Below, in pieces: positions 1-5,657 of a DNA stretch of 13,114 nucleotides. Below the pieces are notes generated by a model. The model searched no databases. It had not been told where the DNA came from and saw only the letters and a program-made list of their open reading frames with translations. Where the stretch lies: the NCBI GenBank assembly GCA_036794395.1, contig DAIRGS010000201.1:1-13114 (forward strand). The letters are read 5' to 3'. Both the position numbers and the translations under genes were made by a program. Position 1 is the first letter of the stretch, and each line of letters begins with the position of its first letter. The stretch comes from DASXMX01 sp036794395. GTDB lineage: Bacteria > Planctomycetota > Phycisphaerae > Tepidisphaerales > Tepidisphaeraceae.

Positions 1-29
1 TCGCGACTTAAACCCTGCCGAAGAAACGA

Positions 30-896
30 GTGACTACTCGCGCTGTAGTGTTAAGTGGGTCGCGGCTGCTGATGTTCGCCAGGAAGCCGGCCCCGGTACA
101 GGTGACCTACCTTGCATATTGCAGCACGACCGGCCTGGATACGATCGACTATCGAATCACCGACCCGTATCTCGATCCGCCGGATGATAATCAGAGAGGT
201 TACTCGGAAAAGTCCGTCTGGCTGCCAAACAGCTACTGGTGCTATGAGCCATACATTCAGGCGCCTGCGGTGGGACCGCTGCCAGCGGCCCAGGCCGGGC
301 ACGTTACATTTGGGTGCCTCAACACGTTCAGCAAAGTCACCGCACCGACGCTCGTGACTTGGGCCGAACTCCTCCGCCAGGTTCCCGGGTCGCACCTGGT
401 CCTTCACGCCAGCCGCGGCGACCACCGCCGGCGCTTGCTTGAACAGTTCGGCGCACAGGGCATCGATTCGGATCGGATCACGTTCGTGGGCAAGGTTCCG
501 CTCGAGCAGTATCTGGAAATCTACAACCAGATTGATATCGGGCTGGACCCGTTTCCCTACGCCGGCGGGACCACCACCTGCGACGCGTTGTGGATGGGTG
601 TGCCGGTGGTCAGCCTTGCCGGCCGAATCGCTGTCTCGCGCGGCGGATTGAGCATTCTTTCGAATGTCGGAATGCCGGAACTGGTTGCGCACGATCGCGA
701 CGAGTATTTGCGGATTGCCATCAAGTTAGCCGGGGATCTGGCCCGGCTGTCGGAAGTGCGATCGAATCTTCGGGACCGAATGCGGACGTCACCGCTTATG
801 GATGGGCGGCGCTTTGCTGCTGATGTGGAAGCTGCCTACCGACAGATCTGGCGCGAAGCGTGCGATAGGCCGGTGTGCCGCGAAACGCATCACTGA
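30..896 (+). CDS. C-terminal catalytic fragment of a GT41 (SPINDLY/OGT-like) glycosyltransferase, 5'-truncated
   Basis: Residues 12-275 match the C-terminal part of bacterial SPINDLY/O-GlcNAc-transferase-like proteins (family GT41), which move a sugar from a nucleotide donor onto protein Ser/Thr. Landmarks seen: RLLMFARKPAPVQVTYL (12-28), TTGLDTIDYRITD (33-45), TFGCLNTFSK (93-102, with the family's nucleotide-contacting lysine), LDPFPYAGGTTTCDALWMG (172-190, donor-binding loop) and SRGGLSIL (203-210). Full-length relatives carry N-terminal TPR repeats and an upstream N-catalytic segment with an essential histidine; neither is present. The frame closes at a TAA at 9-11, the only upstream start is a GTG at 30 with no clear ribosome binding site, and the usual DLxGHTxGNRLL segment is shortened to LSGSRLL. 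It is therefore probably a pseudogene remnant or the downstream half of a frameshifted gene that begins outside the window. The family call is firm; the status as an expressed gene is doubtful. Confidence 0.8.
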   Translation: MTTRAVVLSGSRLLMFARKPAPVQVTYLAYCSTTGLDTIDYRITDPYLDPPDDNQRGYSEKSVWLPNSYWCYEPYIQAPAVGPLPAAQAGHVTFGCLNTFSKVTAPTLVTWAELLRQVPGSHLVLHASRGDHRRRLLEQFGAQGIDSDRITFVGKVPLEQYLEIYNQIDIGLDPFPYAGGTTTCDALWMGVPVVSLAGRIAVSRGGLSILSNVGMPELVAHDRDEYLRIAIKLAGDLARLSEVRSNLRDRMRTSPLMDGRRFAADVEAAYRQIWREACDRPVCRETHH

Positions 897-912
897 TAGT
901 TGGGTCTTGGGA

Positions 913-972
913 GGGGTCGACTCTTGACATTTGACAAACGCTCTTAAATATCAAATGTCAAGAGTCGACCCC
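913..972. repeat. Perfect 22-bp inverted repeat (stem-loop)
   Basis: Bases 913-934 and 951-972 are exact reverse complements (22 of 22), separated by a 16-nt A/T-rich loop (935-950). The element lies between the convergent glycosyltransferase fragment (ends 896) and gene A (minus strand, stop at 951-953 inside the right arm). It could act as a two-way stem-loop terminator or be a REP-like mobile palindrome. There is no T tract on either side, so it is not a textbook intrinsic terminator. The arms carry GGGGTCGA, which resembles the repeats at 1108-1172. Confidence 0.9.
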
Positions 973-1706
973 AAATGACAATCTTTGATATCTGGAGGAT
1001 AGTTTCCATTTCTGCCGGGCTTGCGACGACGGCGATGCGCCCGCAGCTTCAGGCAAACAGGCGACCTCCGGTCAACGGCTCCGGATTTGACTCCCATCAA
1101 AGACTCCCGACCCCTTTTACCGTCCCCGACCCCTTTGACCGTCCGACCCCTTTGACCGTCCCTTTGACCGTCTTTTGAATTGATGGCCGTTCCGCATTCC
1201 GGGCAGACGCCGCTGGCGTTGGCGGTGAGGTTGTAGCCGCACTTGGTACATCGCCCTACACGTGACATTACGATCCGTCGTCGCCAAGCCAGAAGGATCG
1301 TTATCACCGACGGCAATGCGAATAGCAGGACGAGCGGGAGGAAGGGGAAGTCAAGCGACCAATGGGTGCCTACGTGTGTAAGGTGATTGCTGCCGTCGGC
1401 CGATCTTGAACCCTTGAACCACGGGTAATGAGCGACTTGAAATCCGAGCAAGTCGAAAGACGGGCCGGAGGGGATCGCCGTTTGCCAATACAGGAATGCG
1501 GGAAGGTCGGCCTGTGGAGGGCTCACGCTGGGTGACGCGATGGTCCGGAAGATGTTCACTCGCAGGACGTGGTGCTGCTCCATGGAGAAAAAGAAGTTTC
1601 CTCTGCCGTGGTTCGGCCATGGAGGAACCGGCGCAATCCAGAGCACTGCCGTCAGCAGACATAACAGCAGTGCAAGGAAGGTGGCGAAGGTGTAGAGGCG
1701 GCGCAC
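951..1706 (-). CDS. Family member A: membrane protein with zinc ribbon and a repeat-derived C-terminal tail
   Basis: Predicted 251 aa from GTG. Residues 6-25 are a hydrophobic helix, about 26-119 an extracytoplasmic domain, 120-140 a second helix followed by WRRR, and 153-171 a zinc ribbon (Cys153, 156, 168, 171; CTKCGYNLTAN...CPECG). This is the architecture shared with B, D, E and F in this window. Homology to B continues to AINSKD (about 174-179), where B stops soon after. In A the frame runs on for another 72 residues through the tandem repeat at 1108-1172 and ends in the right arm of the 22-bp palindrome, so the tail looks accidental. The GTG start is chosen because the peptide MRRLYTF aligns with paralogue starts and a TAGAAT box lies 6 nt upstream. 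Function unknown; a membrane protein with a cytoplasmic zinc-binding tail is all that can be said. Confidence 0.75.
   Translation of the reverse strand: MRRLYTFATFLALLLCLLTAVLWIAPVPPWPNHGRGNFFFSMEQHHVLRVNIFRTIASPSVSPPQADLPAFLYWQTAIPSGPSFDLLGFQVAHYPWFKGSRSADGSNHLTHVGTHWSLDFPFLPLVLLFALPSVITILLAWRRRIVMSRVGRCTKCGYNLTANASGVCPECGTAINSKDGQRDGQRGRTVKGVGDGKRGRESLMGVKSGAVDRRSPVCLKLRAHRRRRKPGRNGNYPPDIKDCHLGSTLDI
1108..1172. repeat. Short tandem repeat, about 3.7 units of 17 nt
   Basis: Units at 1108-1125, 1127-1143, 1144-1160 and a partial unit at 1161-1172 follow CGACCCCTTTGACCGTC. The preceding CAAAGACTCCCGACCCCTTTT has the look of REP-type repeats associated with Y1 (REP-associated tyrosine) transposases; that link is inference. 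The array lies inside the reading frame of gene A, downstream of its zinc ribbon. Confidence 0.8.
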
Positions 1707-1712
1707 GCCGCG

Positions 1713-1718
1713 ATTCTA
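1713..1718 (-). promoter_or_regulatory. Putative -10 box of gene A (TAGAAT), leaderless arrangement
   Basis: On the minus strand GGGTAGAATCGCGGCGTG leads into gene A, with 6 nt between TAGAAT and the GTG. No Shine-Dalgarno sequence fits in that gap. The same layout recurs at B, C', D and E. No convincing -35 is seen. Inferred from the repeated pattern. Confidence 0.5.
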
Positions 1719-1927
1719 CCCGATGGGTCCGACGAGTGAATTGCGAAATCCGAATGACGAATGACCCTTCGACAAGCTGAGAGCAGGATAACCAGATTCG
1801 AAAGTCGAACGACGAAACGATGCGGGACGTTTGGGAGTGCTGTGAACGACCAGAGGATGGGAGGGGATTATGGCCTTCGTGCCGAATTTCACACGACCCC
1901 AATTGGGGTGGTGGTAACGTTTGAAAT
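1719..1927. other. Intergenic stretch between A and B with short dispersed-repeat remnants
   Basis: No gene is supported. Around 1740-1770 there are overlapping GAATGACGAATGACC-type words and then CCCTTCGACAAGCTGAGAGCAGG, a kind of dispersed repeat I recognise from many bacterial genomes. A related run, GAAAGTCGAACGACGAAACGATG, lies at about 1799-1821. Bases about 1719-1737 resemble the sequence just upstream of gene B (see findings). Confidence 0.5.
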
Positions 1928-2426
1928 CTATCCGATTTTAATTGGCACGTCTTTTGAGCGGATGGCCGTCCCACATTCCGGGCAGACACCGCTCGTGTTG
2001 CCAGTCAGGTTGTAGGAACAGGAAGGGCAGCGGCCATTCGGCCGCCTAGATTTGTGGATATGCCGGAACATTGCCAATGCCGCTACCATGAAAGCAGCCG
2101 ACGGCATCCATCTCGGCAGGAATATTTCTCGATCCAATCTGATGCCCGCCTCTTTATCGACAAGCTCTCTCCGCGTGTACCTGATCCCGTACCTGTCGTA
2201 TGTTGTCGTCGTGCCAACATCCCACAATCCTCGCCTTTGGAATACCGGCCCCCAATTTGTTAAAAGCCGAAATTCCACCCCACCATCGAAAGCGTAACCA
2301 GACTGGATATAGTTGTACGGCGGGAATCGGAATTGGAAGCTGTCGCCCCCGAATCCACAAAGCCACCGTCGCCATGCACAGTATCAGTGACAGCAGAGAT
2401 ACGAGGGTGAACAGGCGGTGGCACAC
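1928..2426 (-). pseudogene. Family member B: zinc-ribbon membrane protein with a one-base frameshift
   Basis: Two overlapping minus-strand frames make one family member. The first starts with GTG at 2426 and encodes the N-terminal helix (MCHRLFTLVSLLSLILCMA). The second runs to the stop at 1928 and encodes the extracytoplasmic domain, second helix (PSAAFMVAALAMF) and zinc ribbon (CPSCSYNLTGN...CPECGTAI). Removing one base from the five-C run at 2346-2350 (G run on the coding strand) joins the frames as ALWIRGDSFQFRFPPYNY and gives about 165 aa without a stop, a normal family length. The break is a real disabling indel, a phase-variable site, or a sequencing error; five bases is short for slippage. 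The downstream GTG at 2278 would leave a protein lacking its first helix and is unlikely to be the true start. Confidence 0.75.
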
Positions 2427-2432
2427 ACCAGC

Positions 2433-2438
2433 ATTCTA
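2433..2438 (-). promoter_or_regulatory. Putative -10 box of gene B (TAGAAT)
   Basis: TAGAAT lies 6 nt upstream of the GTG of B. The TAG is also the stop codon of the transposase remnant that ends here (2436-2438), so the IS end and the promoter-like box coincide. The sequence ATCGGGTAGAAT is identical to that before gene A. Confidence 0.45.
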
Positions 2439-2674
2439 CCCGATCAGGCCCACCAGTTCCTCAAGTTCCCATGCATGATCGCTAGGGCGAGCGGCCATCG
2501 CGGGCGTAATCCGTATGCTCTGGCGAACGCGGCAGAAGTTGTATTGCATGAAGTGAAGGGCCAAGTTGAAATCGCAGTTCTCGACCTTCTTTGCGAGGCG
2601 TTGGTGAGGCGGGTGAAGCACCGCACGGTCATTCGCCTCGTGAGGGCTCACTACCCGTACATCGGACGCACTGG
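2436..2674 (-). mobile_element. C-terminal remnant of an IS1-type transposase, frameshifted
   Basis: The peptide TVRCFTRLTNA in one frame, followed in another by AKKVEN, LALHFMQYNFCR, TPAMAA and SDHAWELEELVGLIG, matches the end of DDE transposases annotated as IS1 family (…MRRFTRLTNAFSKKVENH…ALHFMYYNF…TPAMAAGVxDHVWxxEELV). One missing base near 2595-2596 separates the two frames, and about two more are missing near 2630 (AN-LTVR). Nothing of the N-terminal HTH or most of the DDE domain is present: the match stops about where gene C' ends. No terminal repeats or target duplications could be recognised. It is a dead fragment, read in the same direction as its neighbours. Confidence 0.75.
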
Positions 2675-2983
2675 TTAAAGAAAGGAGGGAACGAAGTAGA
2701 CGGCCGCTGCGATACCCAATCCGTATGAGATGATGATGATGGAGAGGAAAGTCACCTTTGACAGGTTCTGAACGCGAAAATCTTTGTCTTCGCGAACGAA
2801 ATAAACGACCACAGCGAACGTCGCGAGGTTTAGCGCGAGCGACATCAGCGGCCACCCTCCCCACATGGGCTCGTCATACGCCCCGTGCGCGCGTGGCTTA
2901 AGATAGCTCGCGATTACGGCAACTGACATGCCTGCAATAAACGCGAACAACGCAAAGGGCATACAGAGCAGCTTATAGATCAT
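2675..2983 (-). CDS. C': small three-helix membrane protein, unknown function
   Basis: Predicted 102 aa from ATG at 2983 (MIYKLLCMPFALF). Three hydrophobic segments at about 3-27, 42-63 and 76-97 are joined by a short polar loop with PRAHGAYDEPMWGG and a charged loop VREDKDFRVQNLSK. There is no zinc ribbon and I do not recognise the family. The open frame extends upstream to 3031, but that part is translated from a decayed transposase end, so the internal ATG is preferred; it lies 8 nt from a TAAGAT box, as in the neighbouring genes. The stop at 2675 abuts the B-side transposase remnant. It could be a genuine small membrane protein or a truncated one. Confidence 0.55.
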   Translation of the reverse strand: MIYKLLCMPFALFAFIAGMSVAVIASYLKPRAHGAYDEPMWGGWPLMSLALNLATFAVVVYFVREDKDFRVQNLSKVTFLSIIIISYGLGIAAAVYFVPSFL

Positions 2984-2991
2984 CGCTCTCG

Positions 2992-2997
2992 ATCTTA
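2992..2997 (-). promoter_or_regulatory. Putative -10 box of C' (TAAGAT)
   Basis: TAAGAT lies 8 nt upstream of the ATG at 2983 in the context ATCGGGTAAGATCGAG, nearly the same as upstream of A and B. Its TAA is also the stop of the second transposase remnant (2995-2997). Confidence 0.4.
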
Positions 2998-3048
2998 CCC
3001 GATCAGGCGCGCAGTTCCCTACGCTCCCCATACATGATCGGTGAGGCT
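2995..3048 (-). mobile_element. Second, more decayed IS1-type transposase end
   Basis: Read on the minus strand in one frame, 3048-2995 gives SLTDHVWGA, a TAG, then GTARLIG and TAA. This parallels the end of the remnant at 2436-2674 (SDHAWELEELVGLIG). Only about 18 codons are recognisable and one is a stop. It is supported mainly by the TDHVW motif and by the shared nucleotide context GATCGGGTA. Confidence 0.5.
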
Positions 3049-3146
3049 GCTAAACTTTATCCGCCACCGCCATCCCATGCACTGGGTCCGAGGTTCTCCC
3101 GGGTGAAACGCATGTCGAGCTCGGTCATACATTCTTGAGCCGCGGT

Positions 3147-3152
3147 TATAAT
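3147..3152 (+). promoter_or_regulatory. TATAAT -10 box upstream of the 72-aa zinc-ribbon gene
   Basis: A perfect TATAAT lies 35 nt before the ATG at 3188, on the same strand. No good TTGACA-like -35 sits 16-18 nt upstream, so this is a possible promoter only. Confidence 0.35.
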
Positions 3153-3187
3153 TGGCCAGCGACCGGTGGACCGGCAACAATCTTCGC

Positions 3188-3406
3188 ATGCAACCGCCGC
3201 AATGTCCGAAGTGTCAGACGGCCATGGAAATGGGATTCATTTTGGACCGGGCCAACAATGGGGCGAATCAGGCGCGCTGGATCGCGGGGAAGCCGGAGCG
3301 GGGATTCTTTGGGTTGAAGATGGGGGGAAAGCGCTGGGCAGAAATCCAGACGTATCGCTGCACGGCGTGCGGGTTCCTGGAGTCTTACGCGAACGATCCG
3401 GTGTAG
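3188..3406 (+). CDS. 72-aa zinc-ribbon protein of unknown function
   Basis: The protein begins MQPPQCPKCQTAMEMGFILD and ends with a second cysteine pair in YRCTACGFLESYA: Cys6, Cys9, Cys58 and Cys61 can bind one zinc. Between them are WIAGKPERGFFGLK and GGKRWAEIQTYRC, a layout I recognise from small bacterial CPKC...YRCxxCG proteins of unknown function. The frame is open from an upstream ATG at 3152, but the internal ATG places the start directly before the conserved CPKC and is preferred; neither has a strong ribosome binding site. It is the only plus-strand gene between 897 and 7433 and is unrelated to the surrounding membrane family. Probably cytosolic, as no helix or signal is seen. Confidence 0.7.
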   Translation: MQPPQCPKCQTAMEMGFILDRANNGANQARWIAGKPERGFFGLKMGGKRWAEIQTYRCTACGFLESYANDPV

Positions 3407-3610
3407 AGGGGCGGTCGGGTCGGGGGGAATCATGCGCGACGAATGTTCTGGGCATATAGAGTGACGTGGGTGCTCATGTACACATTGACGGTTCGCGTAT
3501 TCCGCAACGGGTTCATCGCGGCGCGCTGAGGATCCGGGCCGGCGCTGAGTACAGCTCTGACCCGGCGTGGGGTGCGCTGGGGGAGTTGAGGTTGCCGGGG
3601 TCGGGATGGG
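3407..3610. other. Intergenic stretch with one hairpin element
   Basis: No gene is supported. The stretch holds element copy 1 (3521-3574) and otherwise shows nothing recognisable. Confidence 0.5.
3521..3574. repeat. Intergenic hairpin element, copy 1
   Basis: One of three related copies in the same orientation (others at 4185-4237 and 5391-5453), with the shared words CCGGGCCGGCGC, GAGTACMGCT and CCCGGCGTGGGGTG. The core GCTG-AGTA-CAGC (3544-3555) forms a stem with a 4-nt loop, flanked by an outer GCCGG/CCCGGC stem. It lies 36 nt downstream of the stop of gene D. Confidence 0.75.
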
Positions 3611-4120
3611 TCATGGGGAGAGCGGAGACGGGGAGATGGGGGTTCCGCACTCGGGGCAGGTGCCGCTTTGGTTGCCTTTCAGGTTGTAGGAGCAAGTACG
3701 GCAGAAATCGGAATTGTCACGGCGGCGGAGCCAGGCGATGCACCAGGCGATGGGGCAGATGGTGGACAGGGCCAGGGGATAGAGGAGCGAGATGGCGAGG
3801 GTCCAGTAGGTGCCGCCGGGGAAATGGCCGGGCCAGGTGAAGTGGCGGAAGTGGAAGCCGGGGAAACGGGCGGAGATTTCGCGGGGCCGCGAGGCGGGAG
3901 GCGCGTTGCGGGCGGATATGGACATTGTGCCATTGAAGTAGGGTCGGGATTGGTTGAACAAGGCGATGGTGCCATCGGATGTGGCGAAGTTAATCTGCCC
4001 GGCAATATGGACAGGGCGATCCTGCCAATGCCTTCCGTTGCTGGCGATCCAGGCGACAAGCGTAATGAGCATCAGCAGTAGAGAGAGGGCGGATGCGAAG
4101 GGAAGGAGATGCTTTCGCAC
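3611..4120 (-). CDS. Family member D: zinc-ribbon membrane protein
   Basis: Predicted 169 aa from GTG at 4120 (VRKHLLPFASALSLLL). Hydrophobic helix at about 8-27, extracytoplasmic domain 28-102, second helix about 105-128 ending WLRRR, then a zinc ribbon with Cys140, 143, 155 and 158 (CRTCSYNLKGN...CPECGTPI) and a short tail. The segment FTWPGHFPGG is shared with E (YTWPGHLFPG), so D and E are close paralogues. The longer ATG start at 4129 is rejected because it overlaps a TACAAT box and paralogue starts align at V-R. No Shine-Dalgarno sequence is present. D sits between element copies 1 and 2. Membrane location is predicted; function unknown. Confidence 0.75.
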   Translation of the reverse strand: MRKHLLPFASALSLLLMLITLVAWIASNGRHWQDRPVHIAGQINFATSDGTIALFNQSRPYFNGTMSISARNAPPASRPREISARFPGFHFRHFTWPGHFPGGTYWTLAISLLYPLALSTICPIAWCIAWLRRRDNSDFCRTCSYNLKGNQSGTCPECGTPISPSPLSP

Positions 4121-4127
4121 GCGTTGC

Positions 4128-4133
4128 ATTGTA
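4128..4133 (-). promoter_or_regulatory. Putative -10 box of gene D (TACAAT)
   Basis: TACAAT lies 7 nt upstream of the GTG start of D, with no Shine-Dalgarno sequence. The 30 nt before it (AACCAATCCGCCCCATC) resemble the region before E (ACCCAATCCCCATC), so the two promoter regions are likely paralogous. Confidence 0.5.
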
Positions 4134-4184
4134 AGCGGGGATGGGGCGGATTGGTTAGCGTGGCTGATGATGGGGATGTGGTGA

Positions 4185-4237
4185 CGCGCTGGGGACCCGG
4201 GCCGGCGCGGAGTACCGCTTTAGCCCGGCGTGGGGTG
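4185..4237. repeat. Intergenic hairpin element, copy 2
   Basis: Same element as at 3521 and 5391. The core stem is GCGG-AGTA-CCGC (4207-4218): relative to the other copies one T-A pair has become G-C on both sides, which keeps the stem. It lies 38 nt after the stop of E and 64 nt before the GTG of D. Confidence 0.75.
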
Positions 4238-4275
4238 GGGTTGGATGAGTTGGGGGCGTTGGAGTTGGGACGGCG

Positions 4276-5325
4276 CTATGATGAGAGTGGAGACGAGGAG
4301 ATGGGGGTTCCGCATTCGGAGCAGATGCCGGTGGTGTTGGACGTGAGGGAGTAGCCGCACGACTGGCATTGGTTGAGGATCGATCGGAGTTGGCAGCGGC
4401 GGATGCGGTAGAACGTGTAGCCCCATCTGATGGGAAGGATTGCTGTCAGCGGCCATGCTGGCCAGAGGGGGAGGGCGATCTCCTGGAAGCGCGGGTACCA
4501 GGGATGTTGATTGCGATAGGAAAAGCCCAGCCAGTGAAGGATTCCCCTGGGGGGCGGCGTGAATCCGGGCACATGTTCGATCATGTGATGCCAGAGGTTA
4601 TCGGGTGGGTACGGGCGGGTGCCGGGTGATTGGGGATTCCATAATGCGCGGAGGATGTAGAGCTCGCCGCGGATGAGTCGCACTGTGATGACGCCATCGG
4701 CGGAGCCGCGGGACCAGTTGTGGCCAATGGAATAGCTGCGAAGGGAAAGTTCGCAGACGAACAGGAACAGCAGGAGCGAAGCCGCGGCGGCAAGCGTGAG
4801 CGGGCGGCTGGGCCAAATTCTTTTATAGGCTGGAGTGAACGGTGCGCGGGCGGTTCGCCGGCGCCGGATGTAGATCAATGGTAGGATGGCAAACAATGCG
4901 ATCAGGAGGACATCGGGGACAATCAGCGTGGAATAATTGTCGCGCCAATAACGGGGATCATTTTGCGGCGGCAGAGTTCTGATTCCAGGGAAGAGATGGC
5001 CCGGCCAGGTGTATTGGGTGCCGGAGTAGAATCCGATGTCGAACAGGCCGTAGGCGCGGGTGGGTTCCTGATAGAGGGACAGGGCGGGTTCTTCGAAAAA
5101 CTTGATGCGCCGGCGGCCCCAGGTCCATCCGCTGGCGAAGTCCCAGTAGGAGCGATGATCGAGGCAGAGCCGGCCATGGAATGAGCGAAGAACCCAGGCC
5201 GGGCCGCTGTTGGTGCCACGGGCGATGTGCTCCTGGACAAACCAACTCCTGATGAAGAGGGCGATCAAAAGCATGCAGAGAACGACAGAGAGGGTGGTTG
5301 CGAAAGTGAAAACGCGTCGGGGCAC
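4276..5325 (-). CDS. Family member E: two-module fusion, four helices, one C-terminal zinc ribbon
   Basis: Predicted 349 aa from GTG at 5325 (VPRRVFTFATTLSVVLCMLL). Module 1 has helices at about 8-25 and 135-153 with an extracytoplasmic domain between, ending YIRRRR where a ribbon would normally follow. A short linker (about 154-172) leads into module 2, with helices at about 176-195 and 283-300 and a terminal zinc ribbon: Cys320, 323, 335, 338 (CQSCGYSLTSN...CSECGTPI; the usual CPEC is CSEC). Single-module relatives are about half this length, so E arose by fusing two family members with loss of the first ribbon. The frame is open to 5526, but those extra residues translate the hairpin element, so the GTG 7 nt after TAAAAT is preferred. 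Function unknown; membrane protein. Confidence 0.75.
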   Translation of the reverse strand: MPRRVFTFATTLSVVLCMLLIALFIRSWFVQEHIARGTNSGPAWVLRSFHGRLCLDHRSYWDFASGWTWGRRRIKFFEEPALSLYQEPTRAYGLFDIGFYSGTQYTWPGHLFPGIRTLPPQNDPRYWRDNYSTLIVPDVLLIALFAILPLIYIRRRRTARAPFTPAYKRIWPSRPLTLAAAASLLLFLFVCELSLRSYSIGHNWSRGSADGVITVRLIRGELYILRALWNPQSPGTRPYPPDNLWHHMIEHVPGFTPPPRGILHWLGFSYRNQHPWYPRFQEIALPLWPAWPLTAILPIRWGYTFYRIRRCQLRSILNQCQSCGYSLTSNTTGICSECGTPISSSPLSS

Positions 5326-5332
5326 GTCGGAG

Positions 5333-5338
5333 ATTTTA
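5333..5338 (-). promoter_or_regulatory. Putative -10 box of gene E (TAAAAT)
   Basis: TAAAAT lies 7 nt upstream of the GTG of E, in CATCAGGTAAAATCTCCGAC. No ribosome binding site is present. It parallels A, B, C' and D. Confidence 0.5.
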
Positions 5339-5390
5339 CCTGATGTGATGGGGATTGGGTGGAGCGCTAATGTGACGGGGGATCTGGCGG

Positions 5391-5453
5391 CGCGTGGAGA
5401 ACCCGGGCCGGCGCTGCGCTGAGTACAGCTTCGCTCTGACCCGGCGTGGGGTG
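5391..5453. repeat. Intergenic hairpin element, copy 3 (longest)
   Basis: Same element as copies 1 and 2, with two extra short blocks, TGCGC on the left side and TCGC on the right side of the core stem GCTG-AGTA-CAGC (5418-5429). The paired insertion lengthens both arms. It lies 65 nt upstream of the GTG of E, matching the 64 nt between copy 2 and D. Confidence 0.75.
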
Positions 5454-5510
5454 GAGTTGGGTAATGAAAGGCTATTCTCAAGTATGTGAGTGGGGCATTG
5501 GGGCTCAATT

Positions 5511-5580
5511 CGGGAGTGCGAGGCACCGCCGAGCCAAGCTGACCTGAAGAAAAGCGCTCGGCGGGAGCCTCGTGCTCCCG
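5511..5580. repeat. REP-like palindrome of about 70 bp
   Basis: Bases 5511-5534 and 5556-5580 are imperfect reverse complements, with a best block of GAGGCxCCGCCGAGC against GCTCGGCGGGAGCCTC. Inside the right arm a second, perfect 7-bp hairpin forms: CGGGAGC (5562-5568) and GCTCCCG (5574-5580) around CTCGT. It lies between the F stop and element copy 3. Sequences of the GCTCGGCGGGAGCCTCG type are familiar to me as dispersed repeats in planctomycetes. Confidence 0.65.
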
Positions 5581-5657
5581 GAGAAGTTGCAGTCGATTCC
5601 CGGACAGTGCGGGTGGAATTGCGATTTGCGCGGATGGGAGGACTTGCGGTCCGACCG

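Noticed and set aside
913..972. Classical intrinsic terminator
   Set aside because: The stem is strong, but there is no T run on either strand after it; kept only as an inverted repeat.
1108..1172. CRISPR-like array
   Set aside because: The units are only 17 nt and contiguous, with no spacers and no cas genes in the window.
1928..2278. A separate 116-aa gene starting at GTG 2278
   Set aside because: It lacks the first helix of the family and joins the upstream frame after a single base change, so it is the second half of B.
3668..4081. 137-aa plus-strand open frame opposite gene D
   Set aside because: It is antisense to a family member with two helices and a zinc ribbon; the Gly-rich product is a shadow of G-skewed DNA.
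3521..5453. Integron attC sites
   Set aside because: The elements are palindromic and lie after genes, but they lack recognisable R'/R'' core sites and no integrase is seen. The cassette analogy is only structural.
5326..5526. N-terminal extension of gene E by 67 residues
   Set aside because: It translates the hairpin element copy 3 and part of the REP-like palindrome; paralogues begin at the GTG at 5325.
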